This document shows positions 8,631-17,641 of a DNA stretch of 64,000 nt, piece after piece (the first letter of the stretch is position 1; the number at the start of each line of letters is the position of its first letter). The position numbers and the translations under genes were made by a program. Location of the stretch: positions 1,570,965 to 1,634,964 of the forward strand of contig NZ_JAVDUI010000001.1 of the NCBI RefSeq assembly GCF_031456275.1, written 5' to 3'. Origin of the DNA: Falsarthrobacter nasiphocae. GTDB lineage: Bacteria > Actinomycetota > Actinomycetes > Actinomycetales > Micrococcaceae. Below the pieces are notes generated by a model, which was not told the origin of the DNA, ran no database searches, and saw only the letters and a list, made by a program, of their open reading frames with translations.

Positions 8631-9103
8631 GGCGGCCTTGTCAGGTTCGGGGTCAACTTCAGCGTGGGGTGGGCCTGCGCTCATGGAGCGTGTGACTGCC
8701 CTCACGTTGTCTGGGAGCCTAACATGATCGAAAGCGGTTCCTTCATATCGGGCCTCTGGCCTGACCGGCCCTGCTGCGCGCCACCCAAGATCTCCGGCGC
8801 GCTTGCTCTCGCGAAATCGAAACTCCCCAATCGGTGTGAAAACCCTGACAAGTGCCTGGATTGTTATCCTTTCGTGACCTTCCGGTCCCTTGCTTCTCAC
8901 GGAGTGGAACGGCTCACAGGGCCCGCCTGCCCCAGCCCCAGGAGACGACGACGGCGGCGCGGGACCGGGTGTCACCGATCCCGCGCCGCCGCGGAAGTCC
9001 CGAGGGGTGTGGATCCCTCGGGTGGGCAGAGGCGGGCTCGGCCCGCAGGCCGCACCCTCCTCATCGAGCCCCGGTTCTCACCGAGACTCACCCCATGTGG
9101 GTC
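8631..9103. other. Intergenic region between the two oligopeptide operons
   Basis: No credible gene. Downstream of the copy-2 receptor stop lie three GC-rich hairpins in series (9032-9046, 8999-9022 and 8952-8991), which should end transcription of operon 2. The AT-richer part at 8810-8880, containing GGATAACAATCC on the minus strand, is the likeliest promoter area for operon 1, but no convincing -35/-10 pair can be named. Confidence 0.6.
8952..8991 (-). terminator. Terminator hairpin downstream of the copy-2 receptor gene
   Basis: A perfect 13-bp stem (8952-8964 with 8979-8991) closes a 14-nt loop. The downstream tail on the minus strand is not U-rich, so termination may be inefficient or factor-assisted. 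Confidence 0.55.
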
Positions 9104-10810
9104 CTACTTGTGCGTGGAGCCCTTCTCGAAGCCGACCTTCGTCCAGTCGCGCGTCTTGTAGAGGGACGGGCCGAAGTTCGCGAGGCCCTTGCGGTAGAGG
9201 CCGATCGTCGGGCCGTTGAACAGCGGCAGCATGCCGTACTGCTCCATGGCCTTCTTCTCGGCGGCGTTGGCGGCCTTCGCGCGCTCCTTCGCGTCGTCCG
9301 TCGGCTTCGCCCCATCGATCATCTTGTCGATCTCTGGGGTGCCCGTGCCCGAGAGGTTCTCGCCCTTGGAGTGGTAGTACTGCTTCGGGACGCTCGTCGG
9401 GTCCGAGCCCACCGTGTAGGAGAGGAAGACGATCTCGTACTGGCGCTTGGCGATGGTCTCCTGGAACTGCGAGCTCGCCTTGTTGTCGATCTTGAGATCG
9501 ATGCCCGCTTCCTTGAGCTGCTTCTGGTAGGTCTGAGCCTGCGCGGCGCCGGTCGTGTCGTCGCCGAAGGTCGTCAGGGAGACCGTCAGCTTCTTGCCGT
9601 CTTTGGCAAAGATGCCGTCCGAGCCCTTCTTCCAGCCGGCCTCCTCGAGGGTCTTGCTCGCGTCCTCGCGGGAGAACTTCACGGGGAGGTTGTCCTCGTA
9701 GTACGGGGAGAACGGCATGCTCATCCAGGAGCCCGGGCGGGTCTCATCCCAGTTGAGGCCCTTGAAGCGGACCTCCCGGAGCGGTGCGGGGTCCGTGGCC
9801 TGCCAGATCGCCTTGCGGACCTTGAGGTCCTTGACGGGCGAGTCTGCCTTCGCGTTGAAGACCATGCCGATCGTCGAAAGACGCTGGCCGCGGCGCTCCT
9901 CCGAGTTCGGGGTGCCGGAGGCCTGCTGGTAGCGGGAGAAGGTGGCGATGCCCACGGCATCGAGCTCGCCGTTCTTGAAGGCGGGGATTGTCGCTTGGCT
10001 CTCCATGGCACGGAAGATGACCTTGTCGAGAAGGGGCTTGTTGCCCCACCATTTCTCATTGGGGACCATGGAGATGATCTTGGCCGAGGAGTCGTACTTC
10101 TCGAGCTTGAACGGGCCCGCCATCCACTCGGGGCGCGGCTTGGCGAAGCCCTTGTTGAAGATGTCCGGCGTGTTGATGGCCGGGTGCATGAGGCCGGTGA
10201 AGAGGTCCTCCCAGGGGTAGAACTCCTTCTTCATCGTGACGATGGCCTGCCTGTCGTCCTTGCCGCGTTCGACCTTCTCGATGTCCTCGTAGCCGGCCGT
10301 CGTGACGAGGGCGTAGTCCTTGTTCTTGCCGGAGAAGACCTCCGCCTGGTTCTTGAGGGTCTTCCAGTCGATCGGCGTGCCGTCATTCCGCGTCGCCTTC
10401 GGGTTGAGCGTGTAGGTGATGACCTGCTTGCCGCCCTTGACCTCGGACTTCGCGTCCAGGAGGTAGTCCTTCTTCGGAACCGGCTTGCCGTCCGCCTCGG
10501 ACTCCCAGAGGCTCGCGTTGTTCATCGGTCCGTTGATGGTGCTGAGGTCTACCGTGTTGCCGTTGGCGGAGAAACGGTTGAAGTCGGGGCCGAGGCCGCC
10601 GACGGAGAGCTGGAGCGTTCCGCCCTTCTCGAGCTTCTCGACCGGCTGCGGGTTTTCGTCGATCTTCGTCGAGCCCTCCTTGCCGGCGGCGGGGCCCTTC
10701 TTCTCACCGCTCGCGCCGCCGCAGCCTGCGAGGACGAGGCTGGAGAGGACAGCGACGGTGGAGACCATCATCGTGCGGGATGCCCGGGGGCGGTTTCCCT
10801 TGATCGTCAT
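9104..10810 (-). CDS. Oligopeptide-type ABC transporter substrate-binding lipoprotein (copy 2)
   Basis: 568 residues, SBP_bac_5 family, with lipobox LAGC (Cys30). It is a clear paralogue of the 2814-4532 protein: the order of conserved segments and the C-terminus (TKVGFEKGSTHK) agree, while much of the interior differs. The ligand range may therefore have diverged even though the ATPases were kept alike. The ATG has AAAGG 7 nt upstream. Last gene of operon 2 and followed by hairpins. The protein should sit on the outer face of the membrane; its substrate is unknown, oligopeptides being the family norm. Confidence 0.9.
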   Translation of the reverse strand: MTIKGNRPRASRTMMVSTVAVLSSLVLAGCGGASGEKKGPAAGKEGSTKIDENPQPVEKLEKGGTLQLSVGGLGPDFNRFSANGNTVDLSTINGPMNNASLWESEADGKPVPKKDYLLDAKSEVKGGKQVITYTLNPKATRNDGTPIDWKTLKNQAEVFSGKNKDYALVTTAGYEDIEKVERGKDDRQAIVTMKKEFYPWEDLFTGLMHPAINTPDIFNKGFAKPRPEWMAGPFKLEKYDSSAKIISMVPNEKWWGNKPLLDKVIFRAMESQATIPAFKNGELDAVGIATFSRYQQASGTPNSEERRGQRLSTIGMVFNAKADSPVKDLKVRKAIWQATDPAPLREVRFKGLNWDETRPGSWMSMPFSPYYEDNLPVKFSREDASKTLEEAGWKKGSDGIFAKDGKKLTVSLTTFGDDTTGAAQAQTYQKQLKEAGIDLKIDNKASSQFQETIAKRQYEIVFLSYTVGSDPTSVPKQYYHSKGENLSGTGTPEIDKMIDGAKPTDDAKERAKAANAAEKKAMEQYGMLPLFNGPTIGLYRKGLANFGPSLYKTRDWTKVGFEKGSTHK

Positions 10811-10840
10811 GAGATGACCTTTCTCTTGGACGCCGGGGCG

Positions 10841-13099
10841 TCACTGGTGTGAGTGCGCCAGCTCCTCGGCCGAGGCCGGGTAGAAGCAGGCAAGGGAGTG
10901 GCTGCCGTCCCCACCGGACTCAGAGCCGGGCCGCGCGCCGGCCGGCTCGAGCGGTGGTGTGGTGGAGCGGCAGTGCTCCTGTTTCTCTGGTGGAAGCATC
11001 CGGTAGACGGGGCAGCGACTTGAGAAGTTGCAGCCGGTGGGTGCGTCCAGCGGGGTCGGGAGGTCACCGGTGAGGATGATGCGCTCTCGTTCCCGTTCAA
11101 CTCTCGGATCCGGGATGGGAATGGCCGAGAGCAGAGCTTGGGTGTAGGGGTGGCGGGGGTTGTCGAAGACCTCGGCGGCGGTGCCGATTTCGACGATTTT
11201 GCCCAGGTACATGACGGCGACTCGGTCGGAGATGTGTCGGACGACGGAGAGGTCGTGGGCGACGAGGAGGTAGGAGAGCCCGAGTTCGGCGCGCAGGGTG
11301 GCCAGCAGGTTGATGACGCCGGCTTGGACGGAGACGTCCAGGGCGGAGACGGGTTCGTCGAGGACGACGAGTTTGGGGTTGGAGGCCAGGGCGCGGGCGA
11401 TGCCGATGCGTTGGCGCTGTCCGCCGGAGAATTGGGCGGGGAAGCGGTTGACGTGGTCGGGTTGGAGGCCGACGGTGCGCATGAGTTCGCGGATGCGGGG
11501 TTCGATTTTGTCTTTGGGGTAGCCGAATTGCTGAAGGGGTTCGGCGAGGACTTCGTAGACGGTGAATCGGGGGTCGAGTGCTCCGGAGGGGTCTTGGAAG
11601 ACCATTTGGATGTCGGAGCGGATGGCGCGGTTGGTGGCGCCGGTGAGGTTGGTCTTGTCCTGGTTGGATTTGCCGTTGATGAGGATTTCGCCTTCACCTT
11701 TGTTGGTGAATTCCATGACCTCGAGGAGGGTGGTGGTTTTTCCTGATCCGGATTCGCCGACGATGGAGAGGCATTCGCCTTCGCGGATGTCGAGGGTGAG
11801 GCCGTCGACGGCTTTGACGGTGCCGATGACTTTTTTGACGAGGGCGCCCTTGGTGAGGGGGAAGTGTTTTTTGACGTTGCGGAGTTCCAGGACGGTGGGG
11901 CGGTGTTCGCGGGGTGTGGCGTCCAGGGGTGAGGCGGGGATCTCCGGCGCCGTGAAGACGTCGTAGGCATTGACGCCCGCGAGCTCAGCCGAGCGCAGGC
12001 AGGCGGCGCGGTGACCCTCGGCGACCGTGGCGAGCTCGGGCTCCGCGGCCCGGCACGCGTCCTGGGCCATGGGGCAGCGCGGCGCGAATGAGCAGCCCAC
12101 AGGCGGCGTGAGCAGGTTGGGCGGGGCGCCGTGGATCGGCACGAGCGCCTTCTCGCCCGCCCGGTCCACGCGGGGCACCGACGCGAGCAGGCCCATGGTG
12201 TAGGGCATGCGGGGCTCGTAGAAGATGTCGTCGACGCTGCCCGTCTCGATCGGCTTGCCCGCGTACATGACGACGACGTCGTCGGTGTACCCCGCCACGA
12301 CGCCCAGGTCATGCGTGATCATAATCATCGCCGCGCCCGTCTCGTGCTGAGCCTTCTTGAGCACCTCGAGGATCTGGGCCTGGATGGTGACGTCGAGGGC
12401 CGTCGTCGGCTCGTCGCAGATGAGGACCTTGGGCTCGTTGGCGATGGCGATGGCGATCATGACGCGCTGGCGCATGCCGCCGGAGAACTCGTGCGGGAAG
12501 GCCTTGAGGCGCTCCTTCGGCGAGGGGATGCCCACGAGGGTGAGCAGCTCGACGGCCCGCTCCCTGCGGCGCTCCTTGGTCCACGTCCGGTGGTGAATGC
12601 CGATGGCGTCCATGAGCTGCTGGCCGATCGTCAGCACGGGTGTCAGGGAGGAGAGAGGGTCCTGGAACACCATGGCGACGTCCTTGCCGCGGTGCTTGGA
12701 CATCTGCTTGTCGGACAGCCCCACGAGCTCGGTGCCGTTGAGCTTGATCGAGCCCTCGACGTCCGCGTTGGAGGAGAGGAGGCCCATGATCGCGAGGCTC
12801 GTGACGGACTTGCCGGAGCCGGACTCGCCCACGATGCCCAGGACCTGGCCCCGCCGGAGGTCAAAGCTGATGCCGCGCACAGCGTGGACCGTGCCGTTCT
12901 CGGTGGAGAAGCGGACGTTGAGGTCGCGAACGGAGAGGATGGGCTCGCCGTTGCGGGCGGCGCGGTCGGCTGCGCGGGCCGGTGAGGTGTTCGCGCCTGA
13001 GCGGGCGCGGGCGGCGGGCTCCACAGCGGACGACGCCGGGACTGGCGCGGGCTGAGCGCCGCGGTCCGAGGAGGCGGGGTTGGGGAGTGCGTGGCTCAT
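10841..13099 (-). CDS. Fused double ABC ATPase of the oligopeptide transporter (OppD-OppF fusion, copy 2)
   Basis: 752 residues with two nucleotide-binding domains (Walker A GESGSGKS and GESGSGKT; signatures SGGMRQR and SGGQRQR; Walker [10 protein letters not shown] and LDEPVSALD). It differs from copy 1 by a longer, Ala/Pro-rich N-terminal extension before the first domain (~55 residues) and a different C-terminal tail. The second domain is encoded by DNA that is virtually the same as copy 1. The ATG at 13099 overlaps the permease stop by 4 bp. Both genes are intact, so neither is a decaying duplicate. Confidence 0.92.
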   Translation of the reverse strand: MSHALPNPASSDRGAQPAPVPASSAVEPAARARSGANTSPARAADRAARNGEPILSVRDLNVRFSTENGTVHAVRGISFDLRRGQVLGIVGESGSGKSVTSLAIMGLLSSNADVEGSIKLNGTELVGLSDKQMSKHRGKDVAMVFQDPLSSLTPVLTIGQQLMDAIGIHHRTWTKERRRERAVELLTLVGIPSPKERLKAFPHEFSGGMRQRVMIAIAIANEPKVLICDEPTTALDVTIQAQILEVLKKAQHETGAAMIMITHDLGVVAGYTDDVVVMYAGKPIETGSVDDIFYEPRMPYTMGLLASVPRVDRAGEKALVPIHGAPPNLLTPPVGCSFAPRCPMAQDACRAAEPELATVAEGHRAACLRSAELAGVNAYDVFTAPEIPASPLDATPREHRPTVLELRNVKKHFPLTKGALVKKVIGTVKAVDGLTLDIREGECLSIVGESGSGKTTTLLEVMEFTNKGEGEILINGKSNQDKTNLTGATNRAIRSDIQMVFQDPSGALDPRFTVYEVLAEPLQQFGYPKDKIEPRIRELMRTVGLQPDHVNRFPAQFSGGQRQRIGIARALASNPKLVVLDEPVSALDVSVQAGVINLLATLRAELGLSYLLVAHDLSVVRHISDRVAVMYLGKIVEIGTAAEVFDNPRHPYTQALLSAIPIPDPRVERERERIILTGDLPTPLDAPTGCNFSSRCPVYRMLPPEKQEHCRSTTPPLEPAGARPGSESGGDGSHSLACFYPASAEELAHSHQ
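10947..11958. repeat. Near-identical 1.0-kb repeat, copy 2 (partner at 4644-5655)
   Basis: Direct-orientation partner of the block in the first ATPase gene, offset 6303 bp, two visible mismatches. Recombination between the copies would delete about 6.3 kb: one receptor, one set of permeases and half of each ATPase gene, leaving a hybrid ATPase. Confidence 0.9.
12365..12541. repeat. Second identical tract in the ATPase genes, copy 2
   Basis: 177-bp partner of 6062-6238 within the first ATPase domain, at the same offset. Confidence 0.75.
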
Positions 13100-14109
13100 G
13101 CGGACTTCTTCGCCTTTCCTGAAGCCTTGGAGGTGGGGTCGAACGCGTCGCGGAGGCCGTCGTTGATGAGGGCCAGCGGGCCGGTGATGAGCAGGAGCAT
13201 GAGGACCGGCTCCCAGAACATCCACGGGTAGGAGTGGAAGGCCTCCGAGGCCTGGCTGATGAGCAAGCCGAGGGAGGTGTCAGGGACCTTGACACCGAGG
13301 CCCAGGTAGGAGAAGCCCACCTCGGAGAGGATCGAGGCCCAGATGCCCGTGGTGATGGAGAGGACCATCTGGCTCGCGATGTTCGGCACGAGGTGGCGGC
13401 GGATGATCCCGAAGGTGGACATCCCCATGTACCGGGCTCCCTTGACGAACTCCCGGTCGATGAGCGAGCCGGCGAGGGCGCGGACGAGGCGGGCTCCGCC
13501 CATCCAGCCGAAGACGATGAGCATCACCATGAGGACGCCCCAGCTGCCGCCCTTGCCGTTCGTCAGCACGGCGATGATGAGGAACGAGGGCAGGAGGATC
13601 ATGAACTCGAGGAAGATCATGAAGACCTTCTCGATCCATTTGCCGGTGCTCAGCGCAATGAAGCAGCCGTACACGCCGGCGATGAGGGCGGAGGAGATGC
13701 CGACGACGACACCGATGGTCAGCGAGATCCGCGTTCCCTGAATGAGGAGCGCCATCATGTCGGCCCCGGCGAGGTTCGTTCCGAGCCAGTGCTCGGCGCT
13801 CGGGCCCGTTGCCGTGTTCAAGAAGTCGAGGTCGTCGTGCTTCCACGGTGTGAGGAATTGACCGAATGCGGCGAAGAGGGCCACGAGAGTCAAGACGACG
13901 AGCCCGATCGTTGCGGGAATGTTGCGGAAGAACCGGCGGGCGATGATCGTCTTCTTGCCGTAGATGCGGCCCTCGTCCTGGGGTGCGGAGGCCGTCCCCT
14001 CCGGTGCGGCGGCGTGGGCGCCAGCGAGGGCGCTCGGCGTGGCGGCCGCCGCGCTCTCCGGTGTGGGCGCCGGCTCGTGCGCGTCGGTCGGGTGTGATGC
14101 TGTGGACAT
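13096..14109 (-). CDS. Oligopeptide ABC transporter permease, DppC/OppC type (copy 2)
   Basis: 337 residues. A long disordered Ala/Pro-rich N-terminal arm of ~55 residues precedes RRFFRNIPATIGLVVLTLV and roughly six membrane spans. The EAA loop is EFVKGARYMGMSTFGIIRRH. Clearly paralogous to 6697-7647, with the same HWLGTNLAGADMMALLIQGTR-type loop. It overlaps the ATPase start by 4 bp and begins 4 nt after the stop of permease B, consistent with a single coupled transcript. Confidence 0.92.
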   Translation of the reverse strand: MSTASHPTDAHEPAPTPESAAAATPSALAGAHAAAPEGTASAPQDEGRIYGKKTIIARRFFRNIPATIGLVVLTLVALFAAFGQFLTPWKHDDLDFLNTATGPSAEHWLGTNLAGADMMALLIQGTRISLTIGVVVGISSALIAGVYGCFIALSTGKWIEKVFMIFLEFMILLPSFLIIAVLTNGKGGSWGVLMVMLIVFGWMGGARLVRALAGSLIDREFVKGARYMGMSTFGIIRRHLVPNIASQMVLSITTGIWASILSEVGFSYLGLGVKVPDTSLGLLISQASEAFHSYPWMFWEPVLMLLLITGPLALINDGLRDAFDPTSKASGKAKKSA

Positions 14110-14113
14110 GGTG

Positions 14114-15094
14114 CTAGAGCCTTACTCGGGGATCGACGATGACGGTGACGAAGTCGGCCAGGATGAAGCTGACCGCCGTGAGGACAGAGCCGAACGTCAT
14201 GAGGGCCACGGTGGAGTTGACGTCGTGGCCGTGGATGGCCAGCAGGCCCCATTGGCCCACGCCGGACCAGTTGAAGATCGTCTCGGCGAAGAACGCGCCG
14301 GTGAAGATCGCGGGGACCGAATAGGCGACGCTCTGCGCCACGGGAATGGCGGAGACGCGCAGCGCGTGCTTCCGGATGGCCTGGGCTCGGGTCAGGCCCG
14401 TGGCGCGGGCGGTCCGGACGTAGTCCGCGTCCACGTTGTCCAGGAGGAACTGGCGCATGGCCACCTGGTATCCGGCCCAGCCCATGATGGTCAGGGCCGT
14501 CGTCGGCGCGATGTACCGCCGGAGCTGGTCCTCGACGGTGGGCCAGAAGCCCTCGACGTCGATGCTCGCCGAGCCCGTGACGTAGAAGAGCTGCTGGCCG
14601 AGCGCCTCGTTGATGTCGATGAAGAAGAACTGGGTCAGGAGGTAGGCCACGGGGGTGGGGACGATGAAGACGAGGTAGCTGAAGCCTGTGAAGAGGCGGT
14701 CTCCCACCGAGTACTGCCGGATGCCCGAGTAGACGCCGAGGGCCACGCCGATGATCATCGTGAGGATCGTCGACGCGAGCAGGAGCCGGGCTGAGACCCA
14801 GACTCGGTCGCCGAACTCCTGGTTGACGAAGGCTCCCGTGGGCGTGCGGCCCCAGTCCCAGTGGAAGACGACGCCGCGCAGCCACTGGATGTAGCGCTCC
14901 CACGCGGACAAGTGCGGGTCGAGACCCAAGACGCGGAGCTGGTTGTCGATCTGCTCTTGGGTGGGGCGGGGGACCTGCGCCTCCATGAGCTGGCCCGGCT
15001 GGAAGAACGTCGAGGCCAACAGGTAGGCGAACGAGGTTGTCACGAAGATGAGAACCGCGTAGAGGGCGGCTCGTTTCGCGAGGTACTTGAACAT
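14114..15094 (-). CDS. Oligopeptide ABC transporter permease, DppB/OppB type (copy 2)
   Basis: 326 residues, the same length as its paralogue at 7650-8630, with about six membrane spans and the EAA motif DYVRTARATGLTRAQAIRKH. The ATG at 15094 gives MFKYLAKRA, matching the paralogue; longer in-frame readings upstream are not supported. First gene of operon 2, so its promoter should lie in 15095-15340, where the sequence turns AT-rich. Confidence 0.92.
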   Translation of the reverse strand: MFKYLAKRAALYAVLIFVTTSFAYLLASTFFQPGQLMEAQVPRPTQEQIDNQLRVLGLDPHLSAWERYIQWLRGVVFHWDWGRTPTGAFVNQEFGDRVWVSARLLLASTILTMIIGVALGVYSGIRQYSVGDRLFTGFSYLVFIVPTPVAYLLTQFFFIDINEALGQQLFYVTGSASIDVEGFWPTVEDQLRRYIAPTTALTIMGWAGYQVAMRQFLLDNVDADYVRTARATGLTRAQAIRKHALRVSAIPVAQSVAYSVPAIFTGAFFAETIFNWSGVGQWGLLAIHGHDVNSTVALMTFGSVLTAVSFILADFVTVIVDPRVRL

Positions 15095-15409
15095 GGGGCA
15101 CCTTGGCGGGGAGAGCGGGCTGATGGGGCAGCGGCGGACAATTTCCAGCATCTTAGGCAGGCCGCGCGGGGGCCGGATCAGCTCAATTCCGGGCTTCTGG
15201 CGGGGCCTGGAGGTGGCCTGACTGTGACGCAGCGCATGTTCTCGCGGGTGTGGCGGAGGTCGCTCTCGCCTGGCACTCAGGATCCTTCCAGGCATTCGTT
15301 ACGTTTTTGATATCTTCCGTCGTAAATACTTCGTAAAATTTGCACTCTGCAACTCGCGCCATCCCGCATAACGGGACGTGGGGCGTTCGCAATGTCCTCG
15401 GAGTGGGGG
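15095..15409. other. Divergent intergenic region between oligopeptide operon 2 and efeU
   Basis: No gene seen. The stretch 15300-15345 is markedly AT-rich for this genome and probably holds the operon-2 promoter on the minus strand. Two copies of TCGTAAA lie 11 bp apart within it. The efeU promoter is at the right-hand end. Confidence 0.55.
15320..15337. promoter_or_regulatory. Phased direct repeat TCGTAAA x2, candidate operator of oligopeptide operon 2
   Basis: TCGTAAA occurs at 15320-15326 and again at 15331-15337, one helical turn apart, in the AT-rich island upstream of operon 2. Spacing of this kind is typical of sites bound by a regulator dimer. The regulator is unknown. Confidence 0.35.
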
Positions 15410-15415
15410 TAAGGT
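15386..15415 (+). promoter_or_regulatory. Putative efeUOB promoter
   Basis: TTCGCA (15386-15391) and TAAGGT (15410-15415) are separated by 18 bp. The -10 lies inside the iron box at 15410-15428, the arrangement expected for repression by an iron-loaded DtxR/IdeR protein. Confidence 0.45.
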
Positions 15416-15428
15416 TTGCCTCATCTAC
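15410..15428. promoter_or_regulatory. DtxR/IdeR-like iron box upstream of efeU
   Basis: TAAGGTTTGCCTCATCTAC agrees with the actinobacterial iron-box consensus at about 15 of 19 positions and overlaps the putative -10 of the iron-uptake operon. Iron-replete repression of efeUOB is the natural reading. Confidence 0.65.
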
Positions 15429-15457
15429 TTGTTGATTCCACCCGGGAGGATTCGCCC

Positions 15458-16339
15458 GTGACCGCAAACTTCCTCGTCGGCCTGCGAGAAGGGCTCGAGG
15501 CCGTCCTCGTCGTCGTGCTCCTGATGGCGTACCTGCGCAAGGTCGGCCGCGCCGACCGCCTGCCGTACATGTGGGCGGGCATCGCTGCCGCCGTCGCCGT
15601 CTCGGCGATCTTCGGCGCGATCCTCACGTTCGGTCCCCGCGGCCTGACCTTCGAGGCCCAGGAGATCATCGGCGGCGGGCTCTCGATCATCGCGGTCGGC
15701 TTCGTCACGTGGATGGTCTTCTTCATGGCGCGCTCAGCTCGCTCGATGGGCGCTGACCTCCGCGGCCGCGTCGACGACGCCCTCGCGGCCGGCGGCGGCG
15801 CGCTCGTCCTCGTCGCGGCCCTTGCCGTCGGGCGGGAGGGCCTCGAGACGGCGCTCTTCCTCTGGGCCGCCACGCAGGCGCAGTCCCAGTCGGCCGGCGT
15901 CGGATCTCCGCTCGTTGCCGCGCTCCTCGGCATCGCCGTCGCCATTGGCATCGGCTGGCTCATTCACCGAGGCGCCCTCAAGGTCAATCTGGGCCGCTTC
16001 TTCACGGTGACCGGCTTCGCCCTCATCCTCGTGGCCGCAGGCGTCCTCGCGTACGGCGTCCACGACCTCCAGGAGGCCGGCGTCCTTCCGGGCCTGCACG
16101 CTCTCGCCTTCGACGTGACGGCCATCGTCCCGCCGGGCAGCTGGCACGGGACGCTGCTCAAGGGCATCTTCAACTTCTCGCCGCAGACCACGTGGCTGGA
16201 GTTCGCGGCGTGGTGGGCCTACGCGGTCCCCGTCGTCCTCCTCTATGCCCGCGCCGTCCGCCCGAGCCGCCCCTCCGCGCGTCTCGCGCCCGCGTCCGCG
16301 TCCGCGCCCGCGGCAGCCCCGGCCACCGCTCGCGCCTAG
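15458..16339 (+). CDS. efeU: Ferrous/ferric iron permease EfeU (FTR1 family)
   Basis: 293 residues, seven or so membrane spans, with the two REGLE motifs of the FTR1 family (residues ~10-14 and REGLET near 128) that bind and pass iron. EfeU is the membrane channel of the EfeUOB importer. I chose the GTG at 15458, which has GGAGG 8 nt upstream and gives MTANFLVGLREGLE, over an ATG 42 bases earlier that would add a polar leader overlapping the iron box. The C-terminus is an Ala/Pro-rich cytoplasmic tail. First gene of efeU-efeO-efeB. Confidence 0.93.
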   Translation: MTANFLVGLREGLEAVLVVVLLMAYLRKVGRADRLPYMWAGIAAAVAVSAIFGAILTFGPRGLTFEAQEIIGGGLSIIAVGFVTWMVFFMARSARSMGADLRGRVDDALAAGGGALVLVAALAVGREGLETALFLWAATQAQSQSAGVGSPLVAALLGIAVAIGIGWLIHRGALKVNLGRFFTVTGFALILVAAGVLAYGVHDLQEAGVLPGLHALAFDVTAIVPPGSWHGTLLKGIFNFSPQTTWLEFAAWWAYAVPVVLLYARAVRPSRPSARLAPASASAPAAAPATARA

Positions 16340-16363
16340 CCTGGCCGCCGCTCGCGCCTAGCC
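16326..16363. repeat. Short tandem duplication across the efeU stop
   Basis: The 16-bp string CCGCTCGCGCCTAGCC, including the efeU stop codon, occurs twice at a 22-bp period (16326 and 16348). It sits in the 135-bp efeU-efeO gap, which is otherwise featureless and GC-rich. Confidence 0.7.
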
Positions 16364-16474
16364 GCCCTCCCGCGGCTGCGCGCCCTCAGCCACCGCCGGG
16401 CCTCCGCCTGGCCGGCGTCACGCACCACCCGTCACACCCGGGCACCCGCCCCCTCACGAAAGACACTCATCGCC

Positions 16475-17641
16475 ATGAACCGCGCGCTGCGCCGGGCCAC
16501 CCCGGCCGTTGCCCTCCTCGCCCTCCTCGCCACCGGGTGCACGGACAACCGTCCCCAGGGCGGGGCGTCTGGGGCGCCGGGAACCATCTCAGTCACGAGC
16601 ACCAAGGACGCCTGCACCCTGTCCACGACGACGGCCCGCTCCGGCACCCTCACCTTCTCCGTCAAGAATGAGGGCACGGACGTCACCGAGTTCTATCTCC
16701 TGGCCGACGACGGCTTGCGCATCGTCGGCGAGGTCGAGAACATCGGCCCCGGGCTGACGCGGGAGCTCGTCGTCCAGGCCCAGGCCGGCACGTACAAGAC
16801 CGCCTGCAAGCCGGGCATGGTCGGCTCGGGCATCCGTGGCGACTTCACGGTGGAGAAGTCCGGGGACGAGCCCGTGGTCAGCGCGGACGACAAGAAGCTC
16901 GCCGACACGGCCTCCGCCAACTACGCGGCCTACGTCAAGGAGCAGACCGAGCAGCTCCTCGCCGGCACCAAGCGCTTCGCGGACGCCTACAAGGCGGGCC
17001 GTGACGAGGAGGCCCGTTCCCTCTATGCCAAGACCCGCCTCCACTGGGAGCGGATCGAGCCCGTGGCGGAGTCCTTCGGGGACCTCGACCCGCAGCTCGA
17101 CGCACGTGAGGCCGACCTCGAGAAGGGCCAGGAGTGGACGGGCTGGCACCGCGCGGAGAAGGACCTGTGGGCCCCCAAGGGCTTCACGCCGCAGTCCTCC
17201 GCCGACCGGGCCAAGACCGCCGACAAGCTCGTCAAGGACACCGAGGAGCTCGCCAAGCGCACCAAGGACCTCTCGTTCACCCCGGACCAGCTCGGCAACG
17301 GCGCCAAGGCCCTCCTGGACGAGGTCGCGTCGGGCAAGGTCACGGGCGAGGAAGAGGCCTTCAGTCACACGGACCTCTGGGACTTCCAGGGCAACCTCGA
17401 CGGCGCCAAGGTCGCCTACGAGGAGCTCAAGCCCCTCCTGCTCAAGCGCAACAAGGACCTCGCGGACCAGCTCGACCGCCGTTTCGCCGCCACGCAGAAG
17501 GAGCTCGACAAGTACCGACAGGGCGACGGCTGGGTCTCCTACGAGATCCTGACCAAGGACCAGGTCAAGGCGCTCTCGACCTCGGTGGACGGCCTGGCCG
17601 AGCCGCTCTCGAAGCTGACGAAGGAGGTCGTCGCCAAGTGA
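16475..17641 (+). CDS. efeO: Iron-uptake lipoprotein EfeO (cupredoxin + M75 domain)
   Basis: 388 residues. Signal peptide with lipobox LATGC (Cys22), so anchored outside the membrane. Residues ~36-125 form the cupredoxin-like domain; the rest is the M75 imelysin-like helical domain with the iron-site HWERIEP motif and GWHRAEKDLW. EfeO is thought to bind iron and work with EfeB and EfeU. The ATG at 16475 is preceded by GAAAG at a long spacing, so initiation may be modest. The stop overlaps the efeB GTG (GTGA, 4 bp), which couples the two. Confidence 0.93.
   Translation: MNRALRRATPAVALLALLATGCTDNRPQGGASGAPGTISVTSTKDACTLSTTTARSGTLTFSVKNEGTDVTEFYLLADDGLRIVGEVENIGPGLTRELVVQAQAGTYKTACKPGMVGSGIRGDFTVEKSGDEPVVSADDKKLADTASANYAAYVKEQTEQLLAGTKRFADAYKAGRDEEARSLYAKTRLHWERIEPVAESFGDLDPQLDAREADLEKGQEWTGWHRAEKDLWAPKGFTPQSSADRAKTADKLVKDTEELAKRTKDLSFTPDQLGNGAKALLDEVASGKVTGEEEAFSHTDLWDFQGNLDGAKVAYEELKPLLLKRNKDLADQLDRRFAATQKELDKYRQGDGWVSYEILTKDQVKALSTSVDGLAEPLSKLTKEVVAK

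Noticed and set aside
8631-8975. Extension of permease B upstream of ATG 8630
   Set aside because: The paralogue begins MFKYLAKRA at the equivalent position, and AAGG precedes ATG 8630. The extension has no membrane-protein character.
4547-13099. The fused ATPases considered as frameshifted or pseudogenised duplicates
   Set aside because: Both genes are open from end to end with all Walker and signature motifs in both domains.
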